Source: Sequoia sempervirens | Taxonomy: Eukaryota; Streptophyta; Pinopsida; Cupressales; Cupressaceae | DNA: 64,000 nt | Assembly (NCBI GenBank): GCA_007258455.2 | Contig: VDFB02000001.1 | Location: 16,984,162-17,048,161 of the forward strand | Direction: 5' to 3' | In this document: piece after piece, positions 35,832-47,681 of the stretch | Layout of the letters: every line of letters starts with the position of its first letter | Numbering within the stretch: the stretch's first letter is position 1 | The notes under the pieces: model-generated | The model's database searches: none | What the model was told of the DNA's origin: nothing | The model's input: the letters and a program-made list of their open reading frames with translations, nothing else | Program-made: the position numbers and the translations under genes

Positions 35832-36620
35832 CTAACCAATTAGGGCTGAACTTATCTTTATCTTTATTGTCAGCACTAGTATTGCGTTGATTTTCAATAA
35901 GAACAAAATATCCCTTGCAAAATGACTAAGGGATGACATGAATGTTTTTTTTCTATTGTAATTGTTTGATGTGAGCTTGGAGATGTTCAAGAGCATTAAT
36001 GCGTTGTTAAGTGTCATCATCAATAAGATATTGGAGAGCAAGTCACAAAGTAGGAATTTCTAACTCCAAGGGCATAATTGCATTAGTGCCATAAACAAGT
36101 TTATAAGGGGTATTTCCTATGGATGATCAAACATTAGTTCTATAAGCCTAAAGCGCATAAGATATTTGCGTATGCTAGTCTTTATGACACTTGGTGACAA
36201 TTTTCTTGAGGATTTGTTCGAGAATATTATTAGTATTTTTAGCTTGTCCATTGGATTGCAGATAATACAGTGTGGAAAAGCAATGTTGAATTTTGAATTT
36301 TTCAAGAAATTTCTGAACTTCGATATTCTTAAATGGAGTTCCATTGTCTGAAACAATTGTGGAAGGAATCCCAAAGCAAGAAATTATGTATCCAAGATGA
36401 ATTGACAAATTGCTTCAGCATTTGTAGAGCGGAGGGGATTAGCTTCCACCCATTTCATGAAATAGTCTATTGCGGCTACAATAAACATATGTCTAGCAGA
36501 AGAAGGCAGTGAAATTTTTCCATTAAGATCCAACCCCCATACTGAAAATGGCCGAATGGGAACATTGGCATGAAGCTCAACAATAGGAGGATGGATCAAA
36601 TTGCTATTTTCTTAGCATTT
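35832..36620 (-). pseudogene. Tat integrase (core and C-terminal part)
   Basis: Minus-strand open pieces 36599-36384, 36408-36175 and 36041-35832 in different frames. The core shows IRPFSVWGLDLNGKISLP, MFIVAAIDYFMKWVEA, then IVSDNGTPFKN: the first two catalytic Asp residues are present. The third motif, normally QAEATNK, reads SNGQAKNTNN, so the catalytic Glu is Lys. The C-terminal piece is short and frameshifted. Integrase would join element cDNA to the host chromosome; this one could not. Confidence 0.75.
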
Positions 36621-37767
36621 GTGGCATCGTTTAATGTAGGTGAAGAAATCCTTCTCCATATGTCTCCAATAATAACCAATATGGATAAGTTTTTATACTA
36701 ACGAACGACCTCCAAAATGACCTCCATAGGAACCAACATGAGCCTATTCGAGTGCTAAAGGGATTTTAGAATCTTTAAGACATCGTAATAGGAGACCATT
36801 AAAAGATCTTCTGTACAATATGTTTGCAAGGATCACATATTTAGCCATGAGTTTACATAAACTTTTCTGAGTATTTGTTGTGGTAGGTTCGGGAATGGTA
36901 CTGTCTCTCAAGTAGTTTTATATTTTATCATACCATTCACACGAGGCATCTTGAGTTATCACCAAAATTTTTTCTAATAGAGTATCGATCAAAGGTTTCA
37001 TGATAGGATGAATAAAAAATTTGAAGTCTACGGAAGCATCATGTGGGGATATAAGAGAAGTTGCACTTGCCATTGCATCCATATGTTGATTGTCTTTGTG
37101 TGGGATGTTATCAATGGTGAACAATTCAAACTTTTCTAATAGTCTCATTATAATATCCATTTATTTTGATAATATTTTATGTTTAGTTTGATATGTACTA
37201 TTGATATGTTTGATGACCAATTGTGAATCACCAAAGATCTTGATATGTTTAGCATTCATTGTTAAAGTATCTCACAAACCTACGATCAATGTCTCACAGT
37301 CAACTGTATTATTTGTGCATAGGAAATTTAATCGATAGGATAAATGAATAGGTTTTTCGTTGGGTGGAATCAGTTACACTCCAGCACCAGAACTTGTTCT
37401 ACACTTAGATCCATCAAAAAATAATTCCCATGCTTTAATGTCAATGGTTAAGACATGATCATTAGAAAAGGAATCATGAGTAGGTAAAGAAAAAGGAGAA
37501 GAAGCATCAGCTAAGTGAATGGTTAAGGCTTGTCCTTTGATTAATTTTTTGTGAAATGAATTTAAGGTCAAACTCAATTAACATCACCCACTTAGCTAAG
37601 CATCCTAAGAGATCTGTTTTGTTGAAAAGATGTTTAAGCGGATCTAATTTTGTGATGACTTGTATTTTAGCATTTAGTAAATAATGTTGCAACTTACTAG
37701 TAGTTAATACAAGAGGCAAAAATTGTTTTTCAATTGGTGAATATCATGTTCCATAGTCAATTAAGGT
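36621..37767 (-). pseudogene. Tat RNase H domains and integrase zinc region
   Basis: From 37719 on the minus strand: LQHYLLNAKIQVITKLDPLK then CLAKWVMLIEFDLKFISQK, the end of the reverse-transcriptase-linked RNase H. Then KAWELFFDGSKCRTSSGAGV at about 37374, the start of the additional RNase H typical of Tat elements, with its catalytic Asp (FDGS) present. 37160-36918 contains KFELFTIDNIPHKDNQHMDA, the C-terminal region of that second domain. Below 36900 decayed sequence reads as an integrase zinc region including YWRHMEKDFFTYIKRCHKC. Frames change at least twice and stops are common. Confidence 0.7.
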
Positions 37768-39066
37768 TCAACTAATGTAATAAATAGGGTGTTCTTTTCC
37801 ATTATCATTTTGTTGAGCCAACAATGTTGCAAGAGCATGGGTAGATGTGGCGATGTACAAGATAAACAGTCTATTTGGCACAACAGGTTGTAAAATAGGT
37901 GGAGTGGCTAGGTATTCCTTGAGACTCTCAAAAAGCCTATTTACAATCCTCATCCCAATCAAAATGTACACCCTTTTTGAGGATATGCATGAAAGGTATT
38001 ATGCGATCAACTAAAGATGCAACGAAATGATGGATAGCTTGAATTCAACCTTGTAATGTGCACAACTAAGAAATATTCCTAGGAGGTGGAATGTTAATGA
38101 TTGCATCGATTTTATTTGTGTCTACCTCAATTCCTCTATGAGATATGGAAAACCCCAAAAGTTTTCTACTATCTATGCCAAAGACACACTTTTTTGGATT
38201 CAATCGCATATTGTATTTACATATTCATTCAAAGATTTTGCGAAGGACATTTACATTGTCATGTCGAGTTAAAGATTTAGTAAGGATATCATCGACATAG
38301 TCTTCCAAAATTTTGTGAATGTAATCATGAAAGATTAATGTCATTGCACATTGATAAGTTGTACTGACATTGTTTAGACTGAAGGGCATCACAACCCAAC
38401 AAAATGCTCCCCAAACAGTTGTAAAGGGGATTTTGTATTGATCTTGAGGGTTAATAAGGATTTTATTAAAACCAGAAAATCCATCCATGAATGACAACAA
38501 AGCATGTCCAGCAGTTGAATCCATGATCATGTCTATATTAGGAAGCAAAAAATTGTCTTTTAAAGAATCTTTATTCAAGTCTCAAAAATCCATGCATATC
38601 CAATACGATTTTTAGGTTTTGCAACTACGATAATGTTTGAGATCCAAGGAGAATAATCAATAGGTCTAATAAATCTTAAATCAAGGAGTTTTTCAAGCTC
38701 CTCTTTAACACGCAAGGCTATGTTAGGATTCATTTTTCCTATCTTTTGACGAACAAGTTTAGTGTTTTCAACAAGGACAATGTTATTCATCACAATTTTT
38801 GGGTCAATTCCTAGCATATCAAAATATTTCCAAGCAAATTTTTTAGGAAAATCATGAAGTAAAGCGGTAGTGTCTTCTTGTTCTTCAGCATAAAGCCACT
38901 TTCCAATATTAATAACTTTATCTTTATCATTAATGTCCATTGGCACATCAAATGTATCTCCTAAACGAAGTGCATTGGATTTAGGACCTTCAAATTTATA
39001 GAGCTCTTCAGTGATATCACTTGCTATTTGCTTGGTAATAGTCATGGTACAAGGAATGTTTTTCAT
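37768..39066 (-). pseudogene. Tat reverse transcriptase
   Basis: Minus strand from 39066: a linker, then DMLGIDPKIVMNNIVLVENT, KVKEELEKLLDLRFIRPIDY-like sequence (read as RVKEELEKLLDLRFIRPI), WISNIIVVAKPKNR, a frameshift at about 38577, then HALLSFMDGFSGFNKILINP (first catalytic Asp) and HKILEDYVDDILTKSL (the YVDD pair). 37971-37768 holds SLKEYLATPPILQP and LATLLAQQNDNGKEHPIYYI, the connection to RNase H. Catalytic motifs of the polymerase survive, but the frame is broken at about 38577 and between 38225 and 37971. The closest relatives are plant Tat polymerases by these motifs. Confidence 0.8.
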
Positions 39067-39105
39067 GGAAGTAAGCGAGGATGTGTTATCATAAATGCCT
39101 AAAAT

Positions 39106-39831
39106 TCATTTCAAAGCTTCATCACTATCAACATACTTGCATGAAGGTGGTAAGGTTATATGAAGAAATTCAAGGTGTTTGATTATAAGTTTGTGTTTTG
39201 GTTGACATGTTATAGTGTTAATGTACAAAGATGGTCGTTGAGTATCTTTGGTAATTTTAGAAAAAGAATATCCCAATTCAGTTTTTGTTTCTTGCGTATT
39301 AGGTTCAATAGGGACACAAATACCTTGCTCATGTTTTTTGCACCCTTTTCCAGTATAGCCTAATTGTTTTACAAGTTCATAGCCTTTTCCATAAAGTCTT
39401 CCCATTTCGTAGGGATTAGGTGAGGATTGATAATCTATCTAATCAAAATTTATTGTGTATGTTTCATTGTCCTCCAAATTATATGAGATAGATGTTTGAG
39501 ATGATTGTTCAGAATTTTTAGTGGACATGACTGTTGGTTGTTTTTTTTGGTCATCTTTCTTTTGTGTGAGTATGTATTTTCCCATAAATGAGGGTTTGAA
39601 TTCTAAGGATCCCCAATTGTCGCCAAATAATTTAGATACTAATTCCTCATCGTGTTGTTCAATTTTAAGAGGATCTATATTAGATGTTGGAATTAATGTT
39701 TTCAAAGGACTCGTAATGCCTTTTTCAAGATGTAAGCAAATTTCAGGCTCAGGGTCTATTTCAACTTGATAGATGTGATTTTTATGGACATATTTCATGA
39801 TACAATGAAGGGTCGAAGGCATTGCATTCAT
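39106..39831 (-). pseudogene. Tat protease-polymerase linker with G-patch-like motif
   Basis: Two pieces in one frame, 39831-39439 and 39405-39106. The first begins MNAMPSTLHCIMKYVHKNHI, resembling the Tat segment that follows the protease. The second begins MGRLYGKGYELVKQLGYTGK then GCKKHEQGI, which resembles a G-patch (hydrophobic-Gly-x-x-x-G-x-G-L-G-K). G-patches bind RNA-processing partners; this linker recurs in Tat polyproteins. A stop near 39436 separates the pieces. Confidence 0.65.
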
Positions 39832-39907
39832 CTCATGAATTCATGGTCAGCCTAAAATAAGATTACACGAAAGATCATAAGGCATGACATGGATAGGAGT
39901 TTTCAAA

Positions 39908-40495
39908 CTAGCCACCCCAACCATAATAGGCAAAGCAATTATCCCAAGCAGTTGCTTCAGTTGTGTTGTCAAATCCTTGAATGGAGATGGAATCAAGTAT
40001 TATTTGTGACCTGTCAACATCTAATCGATCAAGGAGATTCACACTACACACATTGAGAGCATAACCATCATCAATGAGAGTTCGTTTGATGCCTATGCGA
40101 TTGAATTGAGCAATTATCATAAAGGATTCATTTTGTTTGTGCAACTCTAAAGGAGGAAGCTCATGTTGATGAAAGGTAATGTCAAGATTCATTTTTTGGA
40201 TGAGAACTACCACATCATTCAGAGTGGTACTAGGAGGAATTGTGATTTTTTTTAAGTCTGTTTGAAGAATGTTATGATAATTTGGTGAGTTTTGAAGCAA
40301 ATCCCAAAGGGAAATCTTGGCACGATTATTCTTTAATTGTTCAACAAGATCATACTCCTTTGTGTGTGGGCTATAGCAAGGAGCATTAGGTGGATTAGGT
40401 AAAGGTAAAGAGGGTGGGATTGGTTGTAGCGGTTGTGGGTTATTTTGGGTGTTATATGTATGAGAAATAATATCATTACTAGATTGTTGCAACAC
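39908..40495 (-). pseudogene. Tat gag C-terminal linker and aspartic protease
   Basis: Minus-strand frame of 195 codons. It opens with Pro/Asn-rich sequence, then YDLVEQLKNNRAKISLWDLL, the segment that joins gag and protease in Tat elements, and ends with the protease: NRIGIKRTLIDDGYALNVCS then RSQIILDSISIQGFDN. The catalytic triad reads Asp-Asp-Gly followed by Tyr-Ala-Leu-Asn, close to the lineage's usual IDxGSALN; the Asp is kept. It is in the same frame as the ORF at 41140-40529, with stops between. Confidence 0.75.
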
Positions 40496-40528
40496 ATTGG
40501 TTTTAGGGGGGTAGAGGGTGTACTAGGG

Positions 40529-41140
40529 TCAGTTAGAAAGATGAATTTTATGTGATGGTGGGTAAAGAATACATTGAGGTTGGATTACATTAATGTCCTT
40601 TGTTTGAGTTGTCTCACAACAAACCAAAGTGGATGAATTGTGTGAGATGAAGTGTTGAAGAGACTCATCTATCAAGTGCAAATCATCATGACTAAAAGGT
40701 TTGAGGGCTAAATTATCGTCGATTGTTTTAATGTGTTCAAGAGAAGCATTAGAGGTGTTGAATTTTGATATCGTGAGTTTATCACAACAAACCTTAGTGG
40801 ATGGCTTATGCAAGATGAAGTCTTGGAAGGCTTCATCTAAAAAATCAAAGTCATCACAAGCGAAAGGTTTATCATTAAGGGGTTTAGGTTTCTCAATGCA
40901 AACATTAGAGGATGAAGTGAGTGAGAGGAAGTCTTGAAGAACTTCATCTAACTTTTCAACATCATCATGACTAAGAGGCTTGGATGATACTTTGTTTCGA
41001 ATTTGAATCATTTGTTTGAAGGGTTGGTTTGATGTTTCAGTTTTGGTGTTTTTATGTGTTAATGAATCTGATGTAAAAGAGCTAGGAACAAATATGGAAA
41101 AGGAAATTTTCAAAGATCTAAAACTATCCATGAATGCCAT
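40529..41140 (-). pseudogene. First ORF of Tat element, with three 31-residue repeats
   Basis: 203-codon frame starting MAFMDSFRSLKISFSIFVPS, in the place where gag should be. Residues 54-84, 91-121 and 147-177 are repeats: KPLSHDDVEKLDEVLQDFLS, KPFACDDFDFLDEAFQDFIL and KPFSHDDLHLIDESLQHFIS, each followed by about 10 residues ending in V-C-x-E/D. The shared pattern is KP-[LF]-x-x-DD-x-x-x-[LI]-DE-x-[LF]-Q-[DH]-F. The normal Tat gag core (tryptophan-rich helix bundle) is not present between here and the 5' LTR. The function is unknown; the repeats are predicted amphipathic helices. It could be a replaced or highly diverged gag N-terminus, in which case the element relies on another element's gag. 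Confidence 0.55.
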
Positions 41141-41582
41141 GAGAAGAAAGAAAACTTATGCTAAGAAAATAGAAACAACTGAACTGTAGCTGAAAGATAA
41201 ATACAAAAATAGAAAGATGCAATTCAGGAAACTGAAATCTAGAAATGTTGATGCAGAAATTGTGGTGGGACTGATTCGCCCAAGGTGGCGAATGAATCCT
41301 AGGGGATGAATTTTTTAAGTTTTTTCTAATTTTTTTGTATTTTATGGAGATTTTCAGGTCTGTACAATGCAGAGACAAAATGAAAATGTACAGGATTTTG
41401 GAATGGTTCATTGAAACAAGATGCAATAATGAACTCTAAATGATGCTTTCACTAATGCAATGCTTTGAAAAATGAAAAAACACAACAATACCCTAATGGA
41501 ATGCTGATGCAAATGAAGTCTAATATGCAAGATACAATTGGAATAAAAATTCTAATATGTTCAAAATGCAAGTTCACCAAAA
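41141..41582 (-). other. Tat leader between first ORF and 5' LTR
   Basis: About 440 bases. On the minus strand the LTR end ATGGTTCA is followed by TTTTGGTGAACTTGC; a primer-binding site starting TGGTGAAC is plausible but I could not name the tRNA. A further copy of the LTR palindrome lies at 41267-41299. A 100-codon open frame overlaps but has no recognisable domain. Confidence 0.5.
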
Positions 41583-41939
41583 TGAACCATACATTTTTGG
41601 CACCAATGCATTTCTCTAGCTCTTCTAGGGTTTTTCACCTAAAAGGGGAGAGGTAGGGCTAAAAATGCTAAGGCGTTCATTCAAATTATTCTTATGTATG
41701 ATGTTATCTATACTAAATGAAATGAACTAAGTGCAATTAAGTGATCTAAATAAGTGATAATGAATGCAAAATCTATGATTTATGTTATGTTTGAAAACAT
41801 AGTGTTGTTTGCAAAAAGCTTAAAAGAATGAACAAAGATGTAAATTAAACTAAATAGAAAGTTGTTTTGTAGAATGGGTGCACCTAGAAAACAAAAGAAG
41901 ACTGGAAAAAAATATAGAAAATTGAGGAAGTTTGGATTT
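41583..41939 (-). repeat. 5' LTR of Tat element, left piece
   Basis: Plus-strand TGAACCATACATTTTTGGCA onward aligns with 30526-30880 until GGATTT, where the 41940-48694 element enters. Confidence 0.85.
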
Positions 41940-43466
41940 TCTTGTGCTCTCAGAACACACGCCCCGTTAGGAACGAGGACCCTCTTTTCTTTTGCCTTGT
42001 CAGGTCGTTTTGTCACTGCCTCATTTTGTGTGCCCTATTTTTGGTGTTCCAAGTGGTCAACATGCCTCCAAGGTCTCATCTTGAGTTGACCGTGTTTCAT
42101 CCCCTTCATTTTGGCTAAATCCTAGTGCCTTGCGGAGTCTCCTTGGCAGTTTGCCTCTGCCAGCAGCCTTGGGGCCTGGGGGGCCCGCCCTACCAGGATT
42201 CCCTCGGCGGGTTTCCTCCAGGTGTTTGTTGTTCCAAAATAGTAGAAGGCTTTTGCCTTCCTGAGCCTCAGGACCCGTCTCCCTCTTTGTCGCCCATTTA
42301 ACTTGTGATAATCATTTGCCTTTCCTCCTACTGGGCCCGACCTTCTGGACTTCCACATCCAAGACTCTGTAATGACTTCATCATTCTGAACGGAAAACCT
42401 ATGACGAAACTCCACCCTCTAGGACCCGATTCCCCTTTCGTCGATTAATTTTGAAATAAATTTTAAAGCAACAACTGCCTCACATATTTCTGAATCCCAG
42501 GTCATGGACCTCCCGCCGCCATCTGCGATTTTGAACCTTACCAACCTACTTGTCCTTCGTACCAACATTAAATGAGGGAATTAAATGTAGATGAGGGCAT
42601 AAATATTGGGCCTGAACCTACCATTTTCATTTGCCAGGTTTGCAAAGAGAGATTAGAGTGCTTGTCAGAAGAGATTCGTGCATCCATTGACCATCGCCCT
42701 CACGCCTAAGATCACCATTGGCCACCTATTGTCCATTCCACACCATCTGCTATCGGCCTTTCCAGGTAGGTTCACCGTTGATTGCACCGAGTTTTTTTTT
42801 GTGACCTTCGGGGCTCGCTATCACAATTGCCAATAGAAAACTCATGAGAAAATATAACGTCCAAGCTTGGTGTCGGGTCTAGTCCGTTGGGTCACTCCCT
42901 CTACACTTTTTTCTAACGATCGTCGTCCTAAATGGAAAAACCTTGGCAGCTTCCCACCACTTCGAGCCTAAGTGCCTTAAATAAGAAGTAAACATTGGTC
43001 ATCCTTGGGCCTCCCGAGTTCCGGACCCTAGACTTTCAACCCTAGAACTCCATTTCTTTCTAGTCGTTGTGAACAACAAACTCCTAGCAACTTTTTGACC
43101 CTGAACCTCTAGGTGTTCCTAAACTGAGCAAAATGACCTCAAACTTGAAAATTGACCTCGACCCACTTCTTAACTTTGGCCCTCTTCAACATGAGCCCCT
43201 CGAACCATCAAAGTGTGAGGATGGAAGAAACCACCTGGATTGCTCTAGCCTATTTTCCCTTTCAAAATGACATTACTGCTAGGGAGTTCTGGCCCTTTGG
43301 GCCCGGATTATCCAAAATCCCTTAAAAGTGACTGACAACATCTAAAAGGAGAAGGTTTAACTTCATTAACCACATGATGTTTGATTGGATTTAGTCCATA
43401 GGATTTTGACTAATGCTAATGCTTTTATAAATGATTGTACTCATTATGTCCATGTGTGCAGGATAT
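41940..43466 (+). repeat. GC-richer 5' terminal region of the unknown-ORF element
   Basis: About 1.5 kb, clearly richer in GC than its surroundings. A degenerate phrase GGACCC(G/T)(T/A)CTCCCTCTTTGTCG recurs (42269, 42421 as GGACCCGATTCCCCTTTCGTCG, and weakly at 41967). A TATA-like ATAAATATTGGGCC at 42599 is followed by CAAAGAGAGATTAGAG, which faintly recalls CAAAGAGAATTGAG after the TATA box at 47802. The segment ends with an AG-terminated tract (GTGTGCAG at 43461) just before the first ATG, possibly a splice acceptor. Confidence 0.5.
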
Positions 43467-46400
43467 ATGGAATTGGGTACAGGACCCTCAGGGGCAACTG
43501 CAAAAAGGGAGAAAGGAAAGAAATCAGGAAAGACTCCTCTTGGGAAGGAGGATAAAGACCAGATGAAGTTCTAGTTCCAGGGTGAACCCCTATGGTCAAA
43601 GATTATCACTGACTAGAAGGAAATCATAGACACCAATATCTGCCACGTCGATATTGATGAATTCAAACAAAGATTTAGAATTTACCCAAAAACTAACAAT
43701 GTTAGGTTAATCAGGCAAAGTGGGATCGCAAAAGCTGCAGGCTTCCCCCCATCTCTCATTTCTCCTGAGCTAGTCATGGCCTTAAGACAAGCCTACCAAC
43801 CCGAGACAAGGACCATCATTGACAGAGATGGAAATATTCTCACTGACATGTCAGCCAAGGGAATCACGAAAACTTTCCACATTCCTACCTTTGAGGAAAT
43901 GGAAGTGCCCATGATGGGAGAGGGAAGGATGACTTGGGATGAAGACCCGATGGGTTGCAAAAGGTTGATAAACCAATTCTGGCTCAAGGAGAAAAGAGGT
44001 AGTGCTGCAAAGGTCCCTCAGGTACTTTTTCATAGTGATTTCCATGAAGACTACCATGACCTAGTCACCATGCTGAGCCAGGTAATGGGCCTCCCTTCTG
44101 CTGCATTTTTTCAAGAATGGATGGTATACTTTGTTGAGAAAATCCTTCGTGGTGATGAAGATATCACCATGAAAGCCTCATTCTATTGGGGGGGCATCAT
44201 CAACAACTACTTCCATGAGTAGTTTATGAACGTGAAAAAGAGCTCAAAATTCTACATGAACTCTTATCTGGTCTATTCACTGGTGGACCAAAGACAATAT
44301 AGCAGACTATTTGTGGCACCTGATGAGGACCTAGGCTGGAAACTAAAGGCCTATGACAGATATCCCCAGCTCCAATTCAGAAACTTTAAGGAGTACTGCA
44401 GGGTGAATGACGCCTTTATTGGTCAAATTATCCAATTGCTAGGAAGGGATTTTGAGAGGAGGATCTCTCAAAGTGCATGGGAATTCCTAAAGTAGTACAC
44501 TTTCTTATTCCTACAATTTCCTAAATTCACCTACATTCAAGCACATGGTTTCACTGAAAGAAGAAACAAGCTGCCCTGGTACCCCAATGACCAGATTATA
44601 CTATTGGAACTCTCTCAGAAATTGCAGCATGTGCACACCATCCTCAACAGCAAACATTTGGTAGGAATCTTTTATCCCTTGACCTTTGGTCAGGGAATGT
44701 ATAAATTGCAAACTTCCCAATGTGTTGGGAACTCAGAAAGGGAATTGGCTAAATGCCACTTCTGACTACACACTACTCATCCATGTGTAGACCCGTATGG
44801 GCATGTGAGAAAAGCATTAGGACTAGAGTACGTTCACTTGCATCATGTTGAGGATTTCTGGGAAAACCAGAAGGGTGACAAAGAGGTGTGTGCAAGGCAC
44901 TACATGAGATGACTGCATACTTCATGAGAAGGGTGCAACTATTCTCTATACTAGATCAAGTTATGGAAGATGAAAGCATAGTTATGGATCCCAGGTATAA
45001 TGCAGTCTCCAAGTCACCACTTCCCACAATTGATTGGGATGAATAGGAGTTTGATGACCTCAACATCGTAACCAAACCCATCGTGACCTGGACTGAAGAA
45101 TGGGTTAAAATACAAGTGGCCCAACTAAAGCGGCAAGGAGTGGTTCTAACATATGAAGGGCTAAAGAGTGAGCCCAATACCACCGAAGATGTCACCACCA
45201 CAACTTCAATGGGTGGGACATCCAAATCTCCTCCACTCACTCGGTCAAAAAAGAGGAAAGGGACCAAAATAGAGCAATCTCCAAATCCCAAGGTGTACAC
45301 TAGAAAGGATTCAGGGGGCTCACCTTCCTAGAGGCCCAGGAAAACAGGAAGTGTTGTAGAACAACTTGTAATTCAAGAAGGTGAGGAAGTAAGAAAGGAT
45401 CAGCCAGAACTTCTTTTAGCTCCCCCTATCTTGACCACCCTGACATATGTCTCCCAAGCAATGATCACCACATCCCCTCCTGCGGTGGATATCTCAGTCC
45501 ATCTCACACCTTCCCCCCAGTTGGGCCCATCATAGTAATTGACTCCTCCTCTACCGCAACTACTCCTCTTTCCTCTACCACCATGTCACCTACCATATCC
45601 CTCCCACCGGCAGCAGCGACAGCACCAATTCCCACATTGGCATTATCGGAGGCTTTCTCGCAGCATATGTAGAATGTCCCCTCTGAGATTTCTCAGATCT
45701 TTCTGGATCCCACCATCCAAGCTGTAGTAGCATGGGTCCTCACCAGTGCTACACCTTCACAACCTCCAATAGGACCACCAAAAATGGAGGCCACGATGCT
45801 AATTTTTGAAGAATGGGAGAGACAGGAGAAAGAAGTCTCGAGGGCCACAGAGGAGGAGGTCGATGAGTACCATGAACAACCAGAGTATGAACACCAAAAA
45901 ATTGACAGGGTGGCCTACGAAGAAGAAGGAATGGGCTCTTCCGAGAGTGGAGATGAGGAGGAGGGCATTGGTGGTAAAGTCATCATACAAACTTTTGATA
46001 ATGTTCTTGAAGAAGAAATGGCCAGGTAGCTGAAACATGATGAGGAAGAAATAGAAAGTTCACCTCCCAAAGAATAGCAGGAGGGCGATAGGACAAAAGA
46101 AAACATAGAAATCCCTACAAGGGAAAAATAGTTGGAGATTGTGCCACTCCTTAGGAAGCAAGGACATATTGATGGAGACCAACCTGAGGAGTACATGCAC
46201 AAGGACAAAGAGATTGAAGAAATAAAGGAAAAGGAAATTGAGATAAAGGAAAGTCTCCAAGAGAGATCAACTACTAGGCCACCCGTTAAATGCCTCACAT
46301 TCATCCAGGACTTTGATGAAGAATAGGGAGACAACATCAAAATGAAAGAAAGGATTACCACGAGCAAACAAATGGAGGTCTGAATAGGAGAGGGTGAAGG

Positions 46401-47664
46401 TGATCAAGAGTCACCGAAAAGAAAGTTTGTCATGCCCGAATGGTTGGAGAAACAACTTGAGAAGAAGACTCCCATTCTAAAGGATCCAAGAGTGAGGCTA
46501 GAAGCCATCCTAGCTCGAGCGCAACTCTCAACTAGGAAGGAGAGGAAACCAAAAGTCAGGCCCCAAGTGACGATGGATGCGTCCAGATCTTGGACTATAT
46601 AGATAGCAACCCCATTTGTAGGCTAGGAGGGGGTAAGCTATAACATTTCCACCATCAACATGGGGACTGCTACCAGAGAACAGAAGTTGGAACATCTTAA
46701 AGAGTCAGTTGCTACAGTGGTACACCTGATATGATAGGACAAGGTCTCGAAGGATGAGCTTAAAGTATAGGTGGCCACCTTTACAGACTACATCCAACAA
46801 TGATCTTCAGTGGAATACATGCCTACTACATCCACGGCTCCACCCCAATTGTTGTCCAAAGAAAAAATTGACAAACTAGAGAAGAGAAAGAACTTGGACA
46901 AGACTACAAAGAGCTAGTCCTGACAAGTCCTATATGTTGGGAACATGCGTCTCAGCCAGGCTGTTCGGACAACCAACAAGTTCTTGGATCTACAACAATC
47001 TCTGGAGGGCACGAAGAGGCTCTGCACTGACTTCCCTACAACATATGACTCCCCCTATCCAAAGATTGAGGCCATCCTCTGGTTACCGAAGGCCACATGG
47101 GAAAAGGAGCTCGCATTCAAAAGAGATGACCACTGGCTGGTGGACGTGTGGAGGTGAGATTTCAATAACAAAAGGGAAAGGTTGGAACAAATAATGGATA
47201 AAGTGGATCCAGACATCGAATGGGTCAAGGAAATTAGGGCCGACTTCACCCGATATCTGAAGCTGATGATGGAGTATGGCATGCCCACGATGCAGATGGG
47301 TCCAGAGAAAATAAAGCCTTATTTCCCGAAGAGGATGGAGGATGGAATGTCCAATGAAATAACTGTAGATTTCATGAGTTTTTCACCCATTCCATTTCCT
47401 AGTCAGAGCTATTCTGAGATCAAGCTGCAAATTATGATGAAGACTGGAAGAAGCTTGAGGACAACTCAAAAGAACGGAGTTATTAGATGTTGCGGTCTAA
47501 GATAATAGAAGTTGACAAACTCTAGCCAGTGATTCTAAAATTCATGGAATATGCAGCTTTGAAGAAGCAAGAGGGAAGCCCTATTATCAATGAAGAGCTC
47601 CTGAAGGAATAGCTACAATAAAAAGAGTAGTTAGCAAAAGACAAAATGCTATAGTGTTTTCACT
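43467..47664 (+). pseudogene. Long ORF of unknown function (about 1,400 codons, decayed)
   Basis: Start chosen at ATG 43467 (MELGTGPSGATAKREKGKKS), in the same frame as the open stretches 43776-44222 and 44226-44495. Frameshifts near 44915 and between 45331 and 45784 move the rest into two other frames; stops are mostly single TAG/TGA. The N-terminal about 480 residues look globular and aromatic-rich (SAAFFQEWMVYFVEKILRGD, ASFYWGGIINNYFHE, YTFLFLQFPKFTYIQAHGFT). A Pro/Ser/Thr-rich linker (45340-45780), an acidic Glu-rich coiled coil (45784-46370) and another helical region (46940-47640) follow. I recognise no family. The layout, one ORF then polypurine tract then LTR, suggests the protein belongs to the retroelement. 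Confidence 0.55.
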
Positions 47665-47681
47665 AGAGGAAAAAGTAGGGA
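47665..47681 (+). other. Polypurine tract of unknown-ORF element
   Basis: AGAGGAAAAAGTAGGGA directly precedes TGTGGACAAAATTG, the normal arrangement at a 3' LTR. Confidence 0.65.

Noticed and set aside
42122..42415. 97-codon minus-strand frame MEFRHRFSVQNDEV...
   Set aside because: It lies in the GC-rich terminal region of the element, where open frames arise easily; no recognisable motif.
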